Below, one piece after another: positions 1-6,264 of a stretch of DNA of 7,662 nt. The translations under genes and the position numbers were made by a program. The notes beneath the pieces were generated by a model. That model did not search any database. It saw only the letters and a program-made list of their open reading frames with translations, and was not told where the DNA came from. The stretch's first letter is position 1. The number at the start of each line of letters is the position of its first letter. This stretch comes from Bacteroides sp. (GTDB lineage Bacteria; Bacteroidota; Bacteroidia; Bacteroidales; Muribaculaceae), in contig JAAVDU010000050.1 in the NCBI GenBank assembly GCA_014801605.1, positions 6,133 through 13,794 of the forward strand, written 5' to 3'.

Positions 1-121
1 ATTTCTGTCCTAAAAAAGAGGACACCATGATTCGTTGGAGGAGATAGTGGTGGATGATGATACGGTTATACATGTTATTCCGGTATGGAGATGGCTCTTG
101 GGAATCTTATGAAAAGAGCAT
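1..121. other. Window edge without a supportable gene
   Basis: All three plus-strand frames meet stops early (at 11-13, 28-30 and 45-47), so at most a few codons of an upstream gene could end here. On the minus strand a frame starting with ATG at 73-71 stays open to the window edge (about 24 codons), but it has no ribosome binding site, promoter or recognisable sequence. Bases 6-24 form a small perfect inverted repeat (TGTCCT, 7-nt loop, AGGACA) without a T-tract on either strand, so I do not call it a terminator. The stretch lies downstream of the tRNA-Gly terminator and is probably intergenic. Confidence 0.4.
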
Positions 122-168
122 AAAAAAACACTCTTCAACAAGTCGCTAAGACTTATTGAAGAGTGTTT
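122..168 (-). terminator. Rho-independent terminator of tRNA-Gly
   Basis: Read on the minus strand, a long hairpin is followed by seven T residues (complement of 122-128). The outer arms 126-138 and 156-168 pair perfectly over 13 bp (AAACACTCTTCAA with TTGAAGAGTGTTT). After a single C/A mismatch (139/155) an inner 5-bp stem (140-144 with 150-154) closes a 5-nt loop. It starts 8 nt past the tRNA 3' end, so it most likely ends the tRNA transcript. Confidence 0.88.
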
Positions 169-175
169 GGAGGGG

Positions 176-248
176 AGCGGTAAACGAGGCTCGAACTCGC
201 GACCCTCAGCTTGGGAAGCTGATGCTCTACCAACTGAGCTATTACCGC
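176..248 (-). tRNA. tRNA-Gly, anticodon CCC
   Basis: The minus strand folds into a complete cloverleaf of 73 nt. The acceptor stem GCGGTAA pairs with TTACCGC, the D stem is GCTC/GAGC, the anticodon stem is TCAGC/GCTGA around the loop TTCCCAA, and the T arm is GCGAG-TTCGAGC-CTCGT with one G-T pair. The anticodon CCC lies at 215-213 and reads the glycine codon GGG. The discriminator base is U (position 176), as usual for bacterial tRNA-Gly. CCA is not encoded: the bases after the discriminator are CCCC, so the tail must be added after transcription. The gene stands alone, with its own promoter upstream and its own terminator downstream. Confidence 0.97.
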
Positions 249-283
249 ATTAGATTGGAGATATATTCTCTCCGTTTCGAGTG

Positions 284-315
284 CAAAATTAGTGCTTATA
301 TTCATAATTTCCAAA
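284..315 (-). promoter_or_regulatory. Primary-sigma promoter of tRNA-Gly
   Basis: On the minus strand TTTG (complement of 312-315) is followed after exactly 20 nt by TAATTTTG (complement of 284-291). This is a full match to the Bacteroidota consensus TTTG-N19-21-TAnnTTTG. The expected start is near 277, which leaves a leader of about 28 nt before the mature tRNA 5' end at 248. Confidence 0.85.
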
Positions 316-324
316 TTTTTTTGT

Positions 325-332
325 TAATTTTG
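325..332 (+). promoter_or_regulatory. Candidate -7 element for the first GYF_2 gene
   Basis: TAATTTTG at 325-332 fits the Bacteroidota -7 consensus TAnnTTTG on the plus strand. No good TTTG stands 19-21 bp upstream (around 300-305), so the promoter is only half supported. It would give a leader of roughly 40 nt before the ATG at 378. It lies 9 bp from the -33 element of the divergent tRNA promoter, so the two polymerase sites would overlap. Confidence 0.45.
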
Positions 333-377
333 CATTGTAGAGAGTCAAAATTTTTGATTCTATGAATTCTCTTGCTT

Positions 378-1034
378 ATGACACATCAATATTTTCTGAT
401 TATCGACGAGGCTCAGGCGGGTCCTTTTACATATCAGGAGCTCTTTTCCAAGAATCTCACTCCGGATACATTGATTTGGCGTCAAGGTCTTGACGACTGG
501 ACAAGGGCTTCTCAATTACAGGAGGTGGCTCAAGTGCTTGCGGCTACCGAGGCTGCTAATGGCAATCGATATAATCAACAGCCGAACTACGGTCAGAACC
601 CTCAATACGGTCAGCAGCCGAACTATGGTCAGAACCCTCAATACGGTCAGCAGCCGAACTATGGTCAGAACCCTCAGTACGGTCAACAACCGAACTATGG
701 TCAGAACCCTCAGTACGGTCAACAACCGAACTACGGTCAGAACCCTCAATACGGAATGAACCCCAACTATGGACAGAACCAATCTCCGGTTGTGCGAACT
801 AACTGGCTGAATCCCGCGATAATAGCCACAGTATGCGGTTTCATATTCTCTTGCATAGGAGGTGTATTTGGCATTGTAGGGATCATACAGGCCGGGAAGG
901 CAAACGATGCCTTCATGATGGGTTATGATGCCGTCGGGGAACAGGCCAATTCGTTGGCGAAGACTATGACTATAATCTCTTTTGTCCTTTCTGGCATCGG
1001 ATTGTTTATCAGTTTATTTATGTTGATATTTTAA
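378..1034 (+). CDS. GYF_2 domain / CD225-dispanin-like membrane protein with 12-residue repeats
   Basis: The protein has 218 residues from the ATG at 378; a TTG two codons earlier is possible, but the ATG suits a GYF_2 N-terminus better. Residues 4-50 form a GYF_2 domain: the core Gly15-Pro16-Phe17, then Trp34, Gly37 and Asp39-Asp40-Trp41. GYF-type domains in general bind proline-rich peptides; the ligand here is unknown. Residues 67-126 are five exact copies of QQPNYGQNPQYG, followed by a partial copy (MNPNYGQN). Two hydrophobic segments (about 147-170 and 198-218) flank a loop with Lys174, Gly182, Gly187, Ser192 and Ala194-Lys195, spaced as in CD225/dispanin (IFITM-like) proteins. I infer an inner-membrane protein with a cytosolic GYF_2 head and a flexible low-complexity linker. 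The next gene has the same domain order and is probably a divergent paralogue. Its molecular role is not known. Confidence 0.9.
   Translation: MTHQYFLIIDEAQAGPFTYQELFSKNLTPDTLIWRQGLDDWTRASQLQEVAQVLAATEAANGNRYNQQPNYGQNPQYGQQPNYGQNPQYGQQPNYGQNPQYGQQPNYGQNPQYGQQPNYGQNPQYGMNPNYGQNQSPVVRTNWLNPAIIATVCGFIFSCIGGVFGIVGIIQAGKANDAFMMGYDAVGEQANSLAKTMTIISFVLSGIGLFISLFMLIF
576..755 (+). repeat. Five tandem 36-bp in-frame repeats (QQPNYGQNPQYG)
   Basis: Five contiguous 36-bp units encode the same 12 residues, followed by a degenerate part-copy at 756-779. Copies differ only at third codon positions (CAA/CAG, TAC/TAT, GGT/GGA), so every copy gives an identical peptide. The encoded linker is rich in Gln, Asn, Tyr, Gly and Pro. 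Copy number could change by slippage or unequal recombination without a frameshift. Confidence 0.95.
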
Positions 1035-1124
1035 GTATATTGTAAAAATAAGGAGCCGCAATTTCCTGAAGCGGACATAAAATTTATTCTTAAATCCTTA
1101 TTTAAGGTGTATCAATAGCCGGAA
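1035..1124 (+). other. Spacer between the two GYF_2 genes with a small hairpin
   Basis: The gap is 90 bp. It contains a perfect 7-bp inverted repeat with a 4-nt loop (CTTAAAT-CCTT-ATTTAAG, 1089-1106), ending 18 bp before the next ATG, and a weaker CCGC/GCGG pair (1056-1059 with 1071-1074). Neither has a T-tract, and I see no TAnnTTTG element on the plus strand. The two genes may therefore be co-transcribed, with the hairpin possibly affecting translation of the second. That effect is a guess. Confidence 0.35.
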
Positions 1125-1739
1125 ATGGAATATTATGCAATGATTGATGGGGAGCAACGCGGTCCCTTCACCCTTGAGCAGCTCCCTGATGCAGGTGTGC
1201 GTCCCTCTACATATGTCTGGTGCAAAGGGATGGACGACTGGGAGAAGGCGGAGGATGTGGCTGAGATATGCCGTCTTTATCGCCGACGTATCTACGATCT
1301 GCTTCATCCCGCTGACCCTGTCACCCCCGCTGAATCCGACACTGCCGGGAAATCTGATCCGGCAAAGACGGAAGTCAATTATTTCGACCGCAGTATGCAG
1401 GGGCTGAATCTCCCCACCATCGAGGAACTGGATGCCAGAGAGGATATAAGCCGGCCCCCTGCCAAAGTGTTGCCCTGGGCAATACTTGTGACCCTCTTTT
1501 TCTTCCCGCCGATAGGTATATTCGCCATCTATTTCTCTGTGGCGAGCGGAAGATGCTGGAAAAACAGTCAGAAAGCTCCCGACAACGGGCCGGATGCCTT
1601 GAAAATAAACGGCAAGGGACTATCTCCCACCGACTGGCGAAGACTGGCTCATGATTACTGCCGTGCCGCCAAGATGTGGACCGGTATAGCATTCTTCATA
1701 GGAATCATCCTGATATCTTTCCTCATCTTCAAGTTGTGA
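1125..1739 (+). CDS. GYF_2 domain / CD225-like membrane protein
   Basis: The protein has 204 residues; the ATG at 1125 follows GGAA and places the GYF_2 domain at the very N-terminus. Residues 2-50 are GYF_2: Gly13-Pro14-Phe15, Trp32, Gly35 and Asp37-Asp38-Trp39. A charged, proline-containing linker (about 60-113) has no tandem repeat, unlike the gene before it. Two membrane segments follow (about 116-140 and 184-202). The stretch before the second, Tyr178 to Trp185 with Ala182-Lys183, resembles the conserved AK-W region of CD225/dispanin proteins, although the loop between helices (about 143-177) is longer than in the first gene. I infer an inner-membrane protein with a cytosolic peptide-binding head. 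The shared architecture suggests duplication followed by strong divergence. The gene ends on the terminator hairpin. No experimental function is known to me for this domain combination. Confidence 0.88.
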   Translation: MEYYAMIDGEQRGPFTLEQLPDAGVRPSTYVWCKGMDDWEKAEDVAEICRLYRRRIYDLLHPADPVTPAESDTAGKSDPAKTEVNYFDRSMQGLNLPTIEELDAREDISRPPAKVLPWAILVTLFFFPPIGIFAIYFSVASGRCWKNSQKAPDNGPDALKINGKGLSPTDWRRLAHDYCRAAKMWTGIAFFIGIILISFLIFKL

Positions 1740-1784
1740 AAAAAGATTGCCGCGATTTCTCAGAAAATCGCGGCAATCTTTTTT
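1739..1784. terminator. Bidirectional rho-independent terminator
   Basis: Two perfectly complementary 20-nt arms (1739-1758 and 1765-1784) enclose a 6-nt loop. Each arm ends in six A or T residues, so the structure has a T6 tract in both directions. On the plus strand it ends the GYF_2 gene pair; on the minus strand it lies 17 bp past the stop of the transglutaminase-like gene. The last base of the plus-strand TGA stop is the first base of the stem. Confidence 0.95.
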
Positions 1785-1801
1785 CTACTACCTTTACCTT
1801 T

Positions 1802-4381
1802 TCAGCGAAGTGTAGAGAGATGACGGAGAAGCAGTTCTCCTGTGCCGATGGAGTAGCCTGTCGCTACCCATACGATACGGTTGAAGGTATCGGCTATGAC
1901 AATTACAGGATAATCTGTGTTGTCGGGCATATGCAGCGATCCGAGTATCTCCTTGCGCGATACGTTGCCGTTGTCAACCCCGAAGTGCATCGTGGAGGGG
2001 AGGCCTCGGAAAAGGGAGCGGTCAAAGCGGGCAGCTTTCTCATCGTCGTCGAAGAGTATAATCATTTTATTGCCGAGCGCTTCCAGAGAGGGGGCTACGG
2101 CTGATATATCGTTGAGAAGATGAGATGACGGCTCATGACTCGGATTCACAAGCGCGAGCACATAATAGCCTCGTCCTGTAGTGGAGAGGATGCTCTTGTC
2201 GCTCCCTGTGGCTGTGTCGTGATAGATATTCTCGGCGTTGAGCGAACCGATCACAGAAAGCGCCGTCGGTTCCTGACGGATAGTCAGTTCCTTATTCACC
2301 TCCTCGCCGGGAGTCACAGTGAAAATCTCGCTGTGTGTGAGCACTCCGCCGTCAGCGAGACGCTGACCGGTGGTGAGGATATACTGCCCCGGCTCTATGG
2401 TCACAGGTGTCGGGAAGAGGGAGCTGACGGTACCCTCCTCGTCATATTCAAGCTGGCGCGGTGTCCCGTCGATAATCCTGGAGAGGGAGAACTGCGAATA
2501 GTATTTCGGATCTATAAGATACCCTTCAGGGGTGAAGGTGATTTTCAGACTCCCCGGCTTCCCGGCATAGTCACTCACCTCAGTTACTCCGAAATCAACC
2601 GTATTCCAGTCAGTTGCCGTTGAACCCATATATTGGGTGGCGCCCGTGACAGGATCTATACGCGCCGGAATACCTGCTCCTCTCGCTATGGCCACAAATA
2701 GAATGTTTCTTGAAAGCGAGTCGGCTCTCTTACGGCTCATCACAGCTCCGGGACTCATCCTTAGCCGCTGAGGGTTAAGGGTGTCGTCGACAGTGATATT
2801 GGTGGATATCCATTTTACAATCTCTTCAGGATCGTTTCTGAAGCGTTGCTTATCCTCTGTAGAGAAAGCGGATGCGAACAGAGACCGCCAGGGGCGCAAC
2901 CCCTCCAGCTCAATACGAGGGTTGAGGATATATCTGTTATAGATCTCCTTGTCAGAGCCGTGAAGAGATTTCTCCGGAGCCTCTGTAAAGGTGATATGGT
3001 CGATGATCACTTCCTCAGGGATGTCACGTCGGTCTTTTTCACTTACACTCATCAGCAGATCCATAGCTTTACGGCGCTCCGCGGGCGACAATGCCGACAG
3101 ACATCCGGAAAGCATCCGGTGGTTGCCTCTCGATTCAGTCAATATGGTAGTCAGGCTTTTCGGGTCAACCTCCAGTTCAGCTGCCAGTCTTGCAGCATCC
3201 TCGGCAGTGGCGAAGGTGGAGGTGTAGGCGTTGCGTATAGAATCCTCATAGGCCAGTCGCCGATCGTTCCCGGCTCTCTGCTCCGGAGCCACAACAGGGA
3301 GGGAGGCTCCCGCCGGCGGAGGGGTGATATTCATCTCGAAAGAGCCCTCATAATCCTGATCCTTATCGAGCACAATGGTCAATCCCTCCTTCACTCCGGA
3401 GGCATAGTCGGCGGCCGATCCCTTTGCGAATCCGAACCGGCGTCCATCCGTGGCCCATACCACCACATCTCCCAAGCCTGTGGTGAGTGATGCCGATCCG
3501 GCTGCATCAGCTACTTTTGTGACGGCCGGATAATATTCGGAGTAGTTGTAGATACAGAAGTGTACCTTCGCACCCTTGGCCGGAGTGCCGTCAGGATATA
3601 CCACAGTCACAGGAAGTGTAGCGGTGGGAGCATAGTTGCCGGTGACGTTTATGCGGGTGGTGAGGGGTTCGGCAAGGAGTATCTCCTCGGGTCCGTCATA
3701 TCTCCCCGCCACATTGGTGTTCATGAGCAGTCCGCGTGAGGCGGGTGTGTTGAACCATGCCAGATCAAGCACCGGCTCCGGTTCACAGGCGCCCAGGAAA
3801 TGCCATTCCCCATCGGCCCAGGCCTCTACCCAGGCATGGTTGTCGTCGGTGTGCGCCCAGCGGGGTGTGTAGATCTGGCGTGCCGGAATTCCAACGGCTC
3901 TGAGCGCCGCCACAGTATATGTGGATTCCTCACCGCATCTCCCGATGGCCTGACTCACCGACGACAGCGGAGAGGAGGTCCGTGCGTCGGAGGGGCGGTA
4001 GGTGACATTCTCATGACACCAATGGTTTACCTCAAGAATGGCATCCTTCATCGATAGATCTTTCACCCGCTCTTTAAGGATATCGTAAAACACCATCCTC
4101 GAGCTGTCGAGGTTTTCGTTGTTGACCCTCACGGGGAGCACGAAATGGAGAAACTCCCGGTCGGGGACACTCTTCCCCCAAGGCAGTTCCTCGCGGGCTT
4201 TTAGGGAGGAGGCGATATTCTCGCGATAGAATTCCTCGGAATAATCGGCACGGTCGGGAAGGGAGAGGGTGGTCTGCAGGAATTCCCACGCCTCATCAGG
4301 AGTGAGCGATGAGGCGGAGAGGGCACAGCAGAGAGGAATCGAGGCGAGAAGGTATCTCAGGTGATAACGTGACGGAGCCAT
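1802..4381 (-). CDS. Secreted transglutaminase-like protein with a thioredoxin-like C-terminus
   Basis: I start at the ATG at 4381, giving 859 residues. The frame is open to an ATG at 4474, but that start would overlap cutC and hide the signal peptide (positive MAPSRYHLRY, hydrophobic 11-22, cleavage near 23-24, no lipobox). Export to the periplasm or surface is inferred. Residues about 115-205 form a transglutaminase/papain-like core with Cys149 (GRCGEES) and His182 (NHAWVE). The usual Asp after the last strand is not seen; the sequence reads FLGACEPEP. Residues about 250-340 look like an Ig-like or carboxypeptidase-regulatory-like beta domain. Residues about 520-585 repeat the transglutaminase pattern (W524, NIT, GIPAR 570-574), but Ser555 stands where Cys would be and no His follows. 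Residues about 735-859 look like a thioredoxin fold (VLALVN strand, cis-Pro-like Tyr824-Pro825) without CxxC. It is the last gene of the ROK-cutC operon, 28 bp after cutC. Activity could be protease, amidase or transglutaminase; the substrate is unknown. Confidence 0.85.
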   Translation of the reverse strand: MAPSRYHLRYLLASIPLCCALSASSLTPDEAWEFLQTTLSLPDRADYSEEFYRENIASSLKAREELPWGKSVPDREFLHFVLPVRVNNENLDSSRMVFYDILKERVKDLSMKDAILEVNHWCHENVTYRPSDARTSSPLSSVSQAIGRCGEESTYTVAALRAVGIPARQIYTPRWAHTDDNHAWVEAWADGEWHFLGACEPEPVLDLAWFNTPASRGLLMNTNVAGRYDGPEEILLAEPLTTRINVTGNYAPTATLPVTVVYPDGTPAKGAKVHFCIYNYSEYYPAVTKVADAAGSASLTTGLGDVVVWATDGRRFGFAKGSAADYASGVKEGLTIVLDKDQDYEGSFEMNITPPPAGASLPVVAPEQRAGNDRRLAYEDSIRNAYTSTFATAEDAARLAAELEVDPKSLTTILTESRGNHRMLSGCLSALSPAERRKAMDLLMSVSEKDRRDIPEEVIIDHITFTEAPEKSLHGSDKEIYNRYILNPRIELEGLRPWRSLFASAFSTEDKQRFRNDPEEIVKWISTNITVDDTLNPQRLRMSPGAVMSRKRADSLSRNILFVAIARGAGIPARIDPVTGATQYMGSTATDWNTVDFGVTEVSDYAGKPGSLKITFTPEGYLIDPKYYSQFSLSRIIDGTPRQLEYDEEGTVSSLFPTPVTIEPGQYILTTGQRLADGGVLTHSEIFTVTPGEEVNKELTIRQEPTALSVIGSLNAENIYHDTATGSDKSILSTTGRGYYVLALVNPSHEPSSHLLNDISAVAPSLEALGNKMIILFDDDEKAARFDRSLFRGLPSTMHFGVDNGNVSRKEILGSLHMPDNTDYPVIVIADTFNRIVWVATGYSIGTGELLLRHLSTLR

Positions 4382-4409
4382 TTGATAAATTGAAGTGTTC
4401 GAAACCGTA

Positions 4410-5168
4410 TTAACTGAATTTGGAGAGGAGGTTTGCCACAACGTCGGGGGCAGTGGAGAGGGGGGCGTATTCATCCGAGCCGGGCGCTCCCATAGCTACA
4501 CGGGGACGTCGGAACCTCATGCGGCTTGCTATAGGCTTGCGGGCAGTGGAATGTATCACCTCTACTCCGGTGGCCTCCACGATCTCCTTGGCGTTGGCCG
4601 GGTTCACACCGGCTCCGGCCATGACCGTGATGCGTCCGGCCGCTTTCTGCACAATATGCCGCAGCATGGGGAGTCCCATGGTGGCCGAAGGTGCCTGTCC
4701 GGAGGTGAGGAGGCAGTCGCAACCGAGGGCTATGACCGCCTCAAGGGCTTTGTCGACATTCTCAGTGACATCGAATGCACGATGGAAAGTGATGTTGAGA
4801 TTGGGGAGTCCCTTCTTGATAGCTGCATCCCTTGCGGCGGCCACGAGGCGAGCAGTGGCCTCCGAATCCACATGGCCGTCGGCTGTGAGCACACCGATCA
4901 CCACACCTGTGGCGCCGGCGTAGATGGCATGGCGGATATCATCCTCCATGAGAAGAAGCTCCTCTTCCGTATAGAGGAAATCGCCCGGACGAGGGCGGAT
5001 CAGGACATTTATTTCAGGTATTCCGGTTGCCACTGCGGCCAGAATCAGTCCTATCGAGGGTGTGAGTCCACCCTCCGAGAGGCCGGAGCAGAGCTCTATG
5101 CGTTGTGCTCCGCCTGCTTTGGCGGCGAGCACGCTGGCGAGATCCCCGCAGCAAATTTCGAGTATCAT
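4410..5168 (-). CDS. cutC: CutC family protein (copper homeostasis protein CutC)
   Basis: The 252 residues match the usual CutC length (248 in E. coli) and are CutC-like throughout, implying a cytosolic TIM barrel. Recognisable family blocks are MILEICC (1-7), GGAQRIELC (19-27), GGLTPS (33-38), IRPRPGDF (57-64), TFHRAFD (127-133), LTSG (154-157) and MAGAGV (183-188), with His206 near the end. Cys6, Cys7 and Cys27 are the N-terminal cysteines; conserved cysteines have been proposed to bind Cu(I) in human CutC. The copper role is uncertain: in E. coli the cutC mutant phenotype was traced to the MicL small RNA encoded at the 3' end of the gene. Here the gene lies between a sugar kinase (48 bp before) and a secreted hydrolase-like protein (28 bp after), which fits carbohydrate or cell-wall metabolism better than metal resistance. 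That reading is inference. Confidence 0.94.
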   Translation of the reverse strand: MILEICCGDLASVLAAKAGGAQRIELCSGLSEGGLTPSIGLILAAVATGIPEINVLIRPRPGDFLYTEEELLLMEDDIRHAIYAGATGVVIGVLTADGHVDSEATARLVAAARDAAIKKGLPNLNITFHRAFDVTENVDKALEAVIALGCDCLLTSGQAPSATMGLPMLRHIVQKAAGRITVMAGAGVNPANAKEIVEATGVEVIHSTARKPIASRMRFRRPRVAMGAPGSDEYAPLSTAPDVVANLLSKFS

Positions 5169-5185
5169 AAGCTAAATTCTATGGT

Positions 5186-5195
5186 TGGTCGACCA
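5186..5195. repeat. 10-bp palindrome in the ROK-cutC gap
   Basis: TGGTCGACCA is a perfect palindrome in the 48-bp spacer between the kinase stop and the cutC start. It overlaps an alternative hairpin (ATGGT-N6-ACCAT, 5181-5196). There is no T-tract that would make it a terminator. It may be an RNA processing or stability element, or chance. Confidence 0.35.
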
Positions 5196-5216
5196 TGTCG
5201 GTCTATTGTGTTCTTT

Positions 5217-6182
5217 TTATCTCTTCATCATCGGCAGGGAGGCGGCGCCGAGCACTGCGGCATTGGCCCCTTCAAGACCCGATTTCAGAAAACGCACCCT
5301 GTCGCGATAGAGGTGAAGGGCATTCTTGGAGAAGGCATCTCTCATAGGAGGCAAAAGGAGGTCGCCGGCGTTGGCCACTCCTCCGAAGATGATTATGGCC
5401 TCCGGATCGGTCAGCGCGGCGAATTCCGCGGCAGCCTTGCCGAGACAGTGGCCGGTATATTCATAAATCTCTTTGGCCAGAGAGTCGCCTGCGTGTGCGG
5501 CTTCGCATATATCCTTGGCCGTGAGCTTCTCTTCCGGTATTCCACGGAGTGAGGAGGGCTCGGAGGAAACACTCAGCAGATGGCGTGCCGTGGTGAGGAT
5601 ACCCTTTGCGGAGGCCACGGTCTGGAGGCAGCCGGAGCGTCCGCAGCCGCATGGCCTGTCGGCGGCGAAGGGGAAAGTGACGTGGCCAAGCTCCCCGGCG
5701 AATCCGCGGGTGCCGGAGAGGAGATGTCCGTCGCACACTACGCCGGCCCCTACACCGGTGCCGAGGGTGAGCACTATGAAGTTCTTCATTCCTGCGGCCG
5801 CTCCATATGTCATCTCGCCGATAGCGGCGGCGTTGGCGTCGTTGGTCACAACCGTAGGGAGCTGAAGGCGTGCCTGCACCATATTGGCGAGAGGAATCGG
5901 CGAGGGCCACGGGAGGTCGGTGGCCGCTTCGATCGACCCTGTCACTGCATTGGCGCACGGAGCCCCTATACCGATCCCCTTGATATGTCCGTCAAGGTCG
6001 GAGGTGCGTATCATATCTTTGATCTTATGGGCGAGGATATCGGCCCATGTCCCAATGTCGGGAGTGGCGGTGGGGAATGAATCGATGGCAACGATGTGTC
6101 CTACAGAATCCACTATGGCAAGGACTGTGTTGGTGCCACCGAGATCTACCCCTATTGTAAATGGCGGGTATAACGGTGTCAT
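5217..6182 (-). CDS. ROK family sugar kinase (glucokinase-like)
   Basis: The 321 residues are typical for a ROK kinase, which phosphorylates a hexose with ATP in the cytosol. Visible motifs are the N-terminal phosphate-binding DLGGTN (13-18), the catalytic Asp115 in NDANAAAIGE (114-123), LGTGVGAG (140-147), the sugar-contacting GELGH (163-167) and the zinc site His167 plus Cys178, Cys180 and Cys185 in CGCGRSGC. A C-terminal FGGVANAG (266-273) matches the second nucleotide-binding loop. There is no N-terminal helix-turn-helix, so this is a kinase and not a NagC/Mlc-type repressor. Glucose is the commonest substrate for such proteins in Bacteroidota, but fructose, mannose, N-acetylglucosamine or N-acetylmannosamine cannot be excluded from sequence. 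It is the first gene of the operon with cutC and the transglutaminase-like gene. Its start at 6182 lies 224 bp from the divergent HlyD start. Confidence 0.93.
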   Translation of the reverse strand: MTPLYPPFTIGVDLGGTNTVLAIVDSVGHIVAIDSFPTATPDIGTWADILAHKIKDMIRTSDLDGHIKGIGIGAPCANAVTGSIEAATDLPWPSPIPLANMVQARLQLPTVVTNDANAAAIGEMTYGAAAGMKNFIVLTLGTGVGAGVVCDGHLLSGTRGFAGELGHVTFPFAADRPCGCGRSGCLQTVASAKGILTTARHLLSVSSEPSSLRGIPEEKLTAKDICEAAHAGDSLAKEIYEYTGHCLGKAAAEFAALTDPEAIIIFGGVANAGDLLLPPMRDAFSKNALHLYRDRVRFLKSGLEGANAAVLGAASLPMMKR

Positions 6183-6256
6183 GATGAAAAGTTAAATAAG
6201 GTCGGGCATGCCGGTTAATTCCGGTTGCGGTTGTGAAGTTAGCAATTTTTTCCCAA

Positions 6257-6264
6257 TTGTACAA
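6257..6264. promoter_or_regulatory. TTGTACAA palindrome at the ROK-side promoter
   Basis: This perfect 8-bp palindrome overlaps the last three bases of the candidate minus-strand -7 element at 6262-6269. It shares a GTAC core with the three longer inverted repeats further on, but it has no spacer and lacks the outer G/C of TGTACG. It may or may not bind the same factor. Confidence 0.4.

Noticed and set aside
1..73. Minus-strand partial frame beginning at 73 and running off the window
   Set aside because: About 24 codons only, with no ribosome binding site, promoter or recognisable sequence.
176..248. tRNA-Gly as an attachment site for an integrated element
   Set aside because: No integrase gene and no direct repeat of the tRNA 3' end is seen in the window.
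156..365. A 69-codon plus-strand frame across the tRNA
   Set aside because: It reads through the antisense of tRNA-Gly and its promoter; there is no protein similarity or start signal.
576..755. A 36-bp periodic repeat that could suggest CRISPR
   Set aside because: The units are contiguous without spacers, in frame, and encode an identical peptide inside a real gene.
1676..3490. Several 140-215 codon plus-strand frames opposite the transglutaminase-like gene
   Set aside because: They are shadows of the minus-strand gene, rich in Arg, Ser and Cys, with no domain or promoter.
4382..4474. N-terminal extension of the transglutaminase-like protein starting at 4474
   Set aside because: It would overlap the 3' end of cutC by 65 bp and bury a normal signal peptide 31 residues inside the protein. 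The ATG at 4381 is better.
4395..5552. A 385-codon open frame on the plus strand opposite cutC and the ROK kinase
   Set aside because: It runs antisense to two clear family members, has no recognisable domain, and spans the operon gap. GC-rich codon use on the minus strand explains the lack of stops.
5217..6182. ROK protein as a transcriptional repressor of the GTAC dyads
   Set aside because: It lacks the N-terminal DNA-binding helix-turn-helix of NagC/Mlc-type ROK repressors; the kinase motifs start at residue 13.
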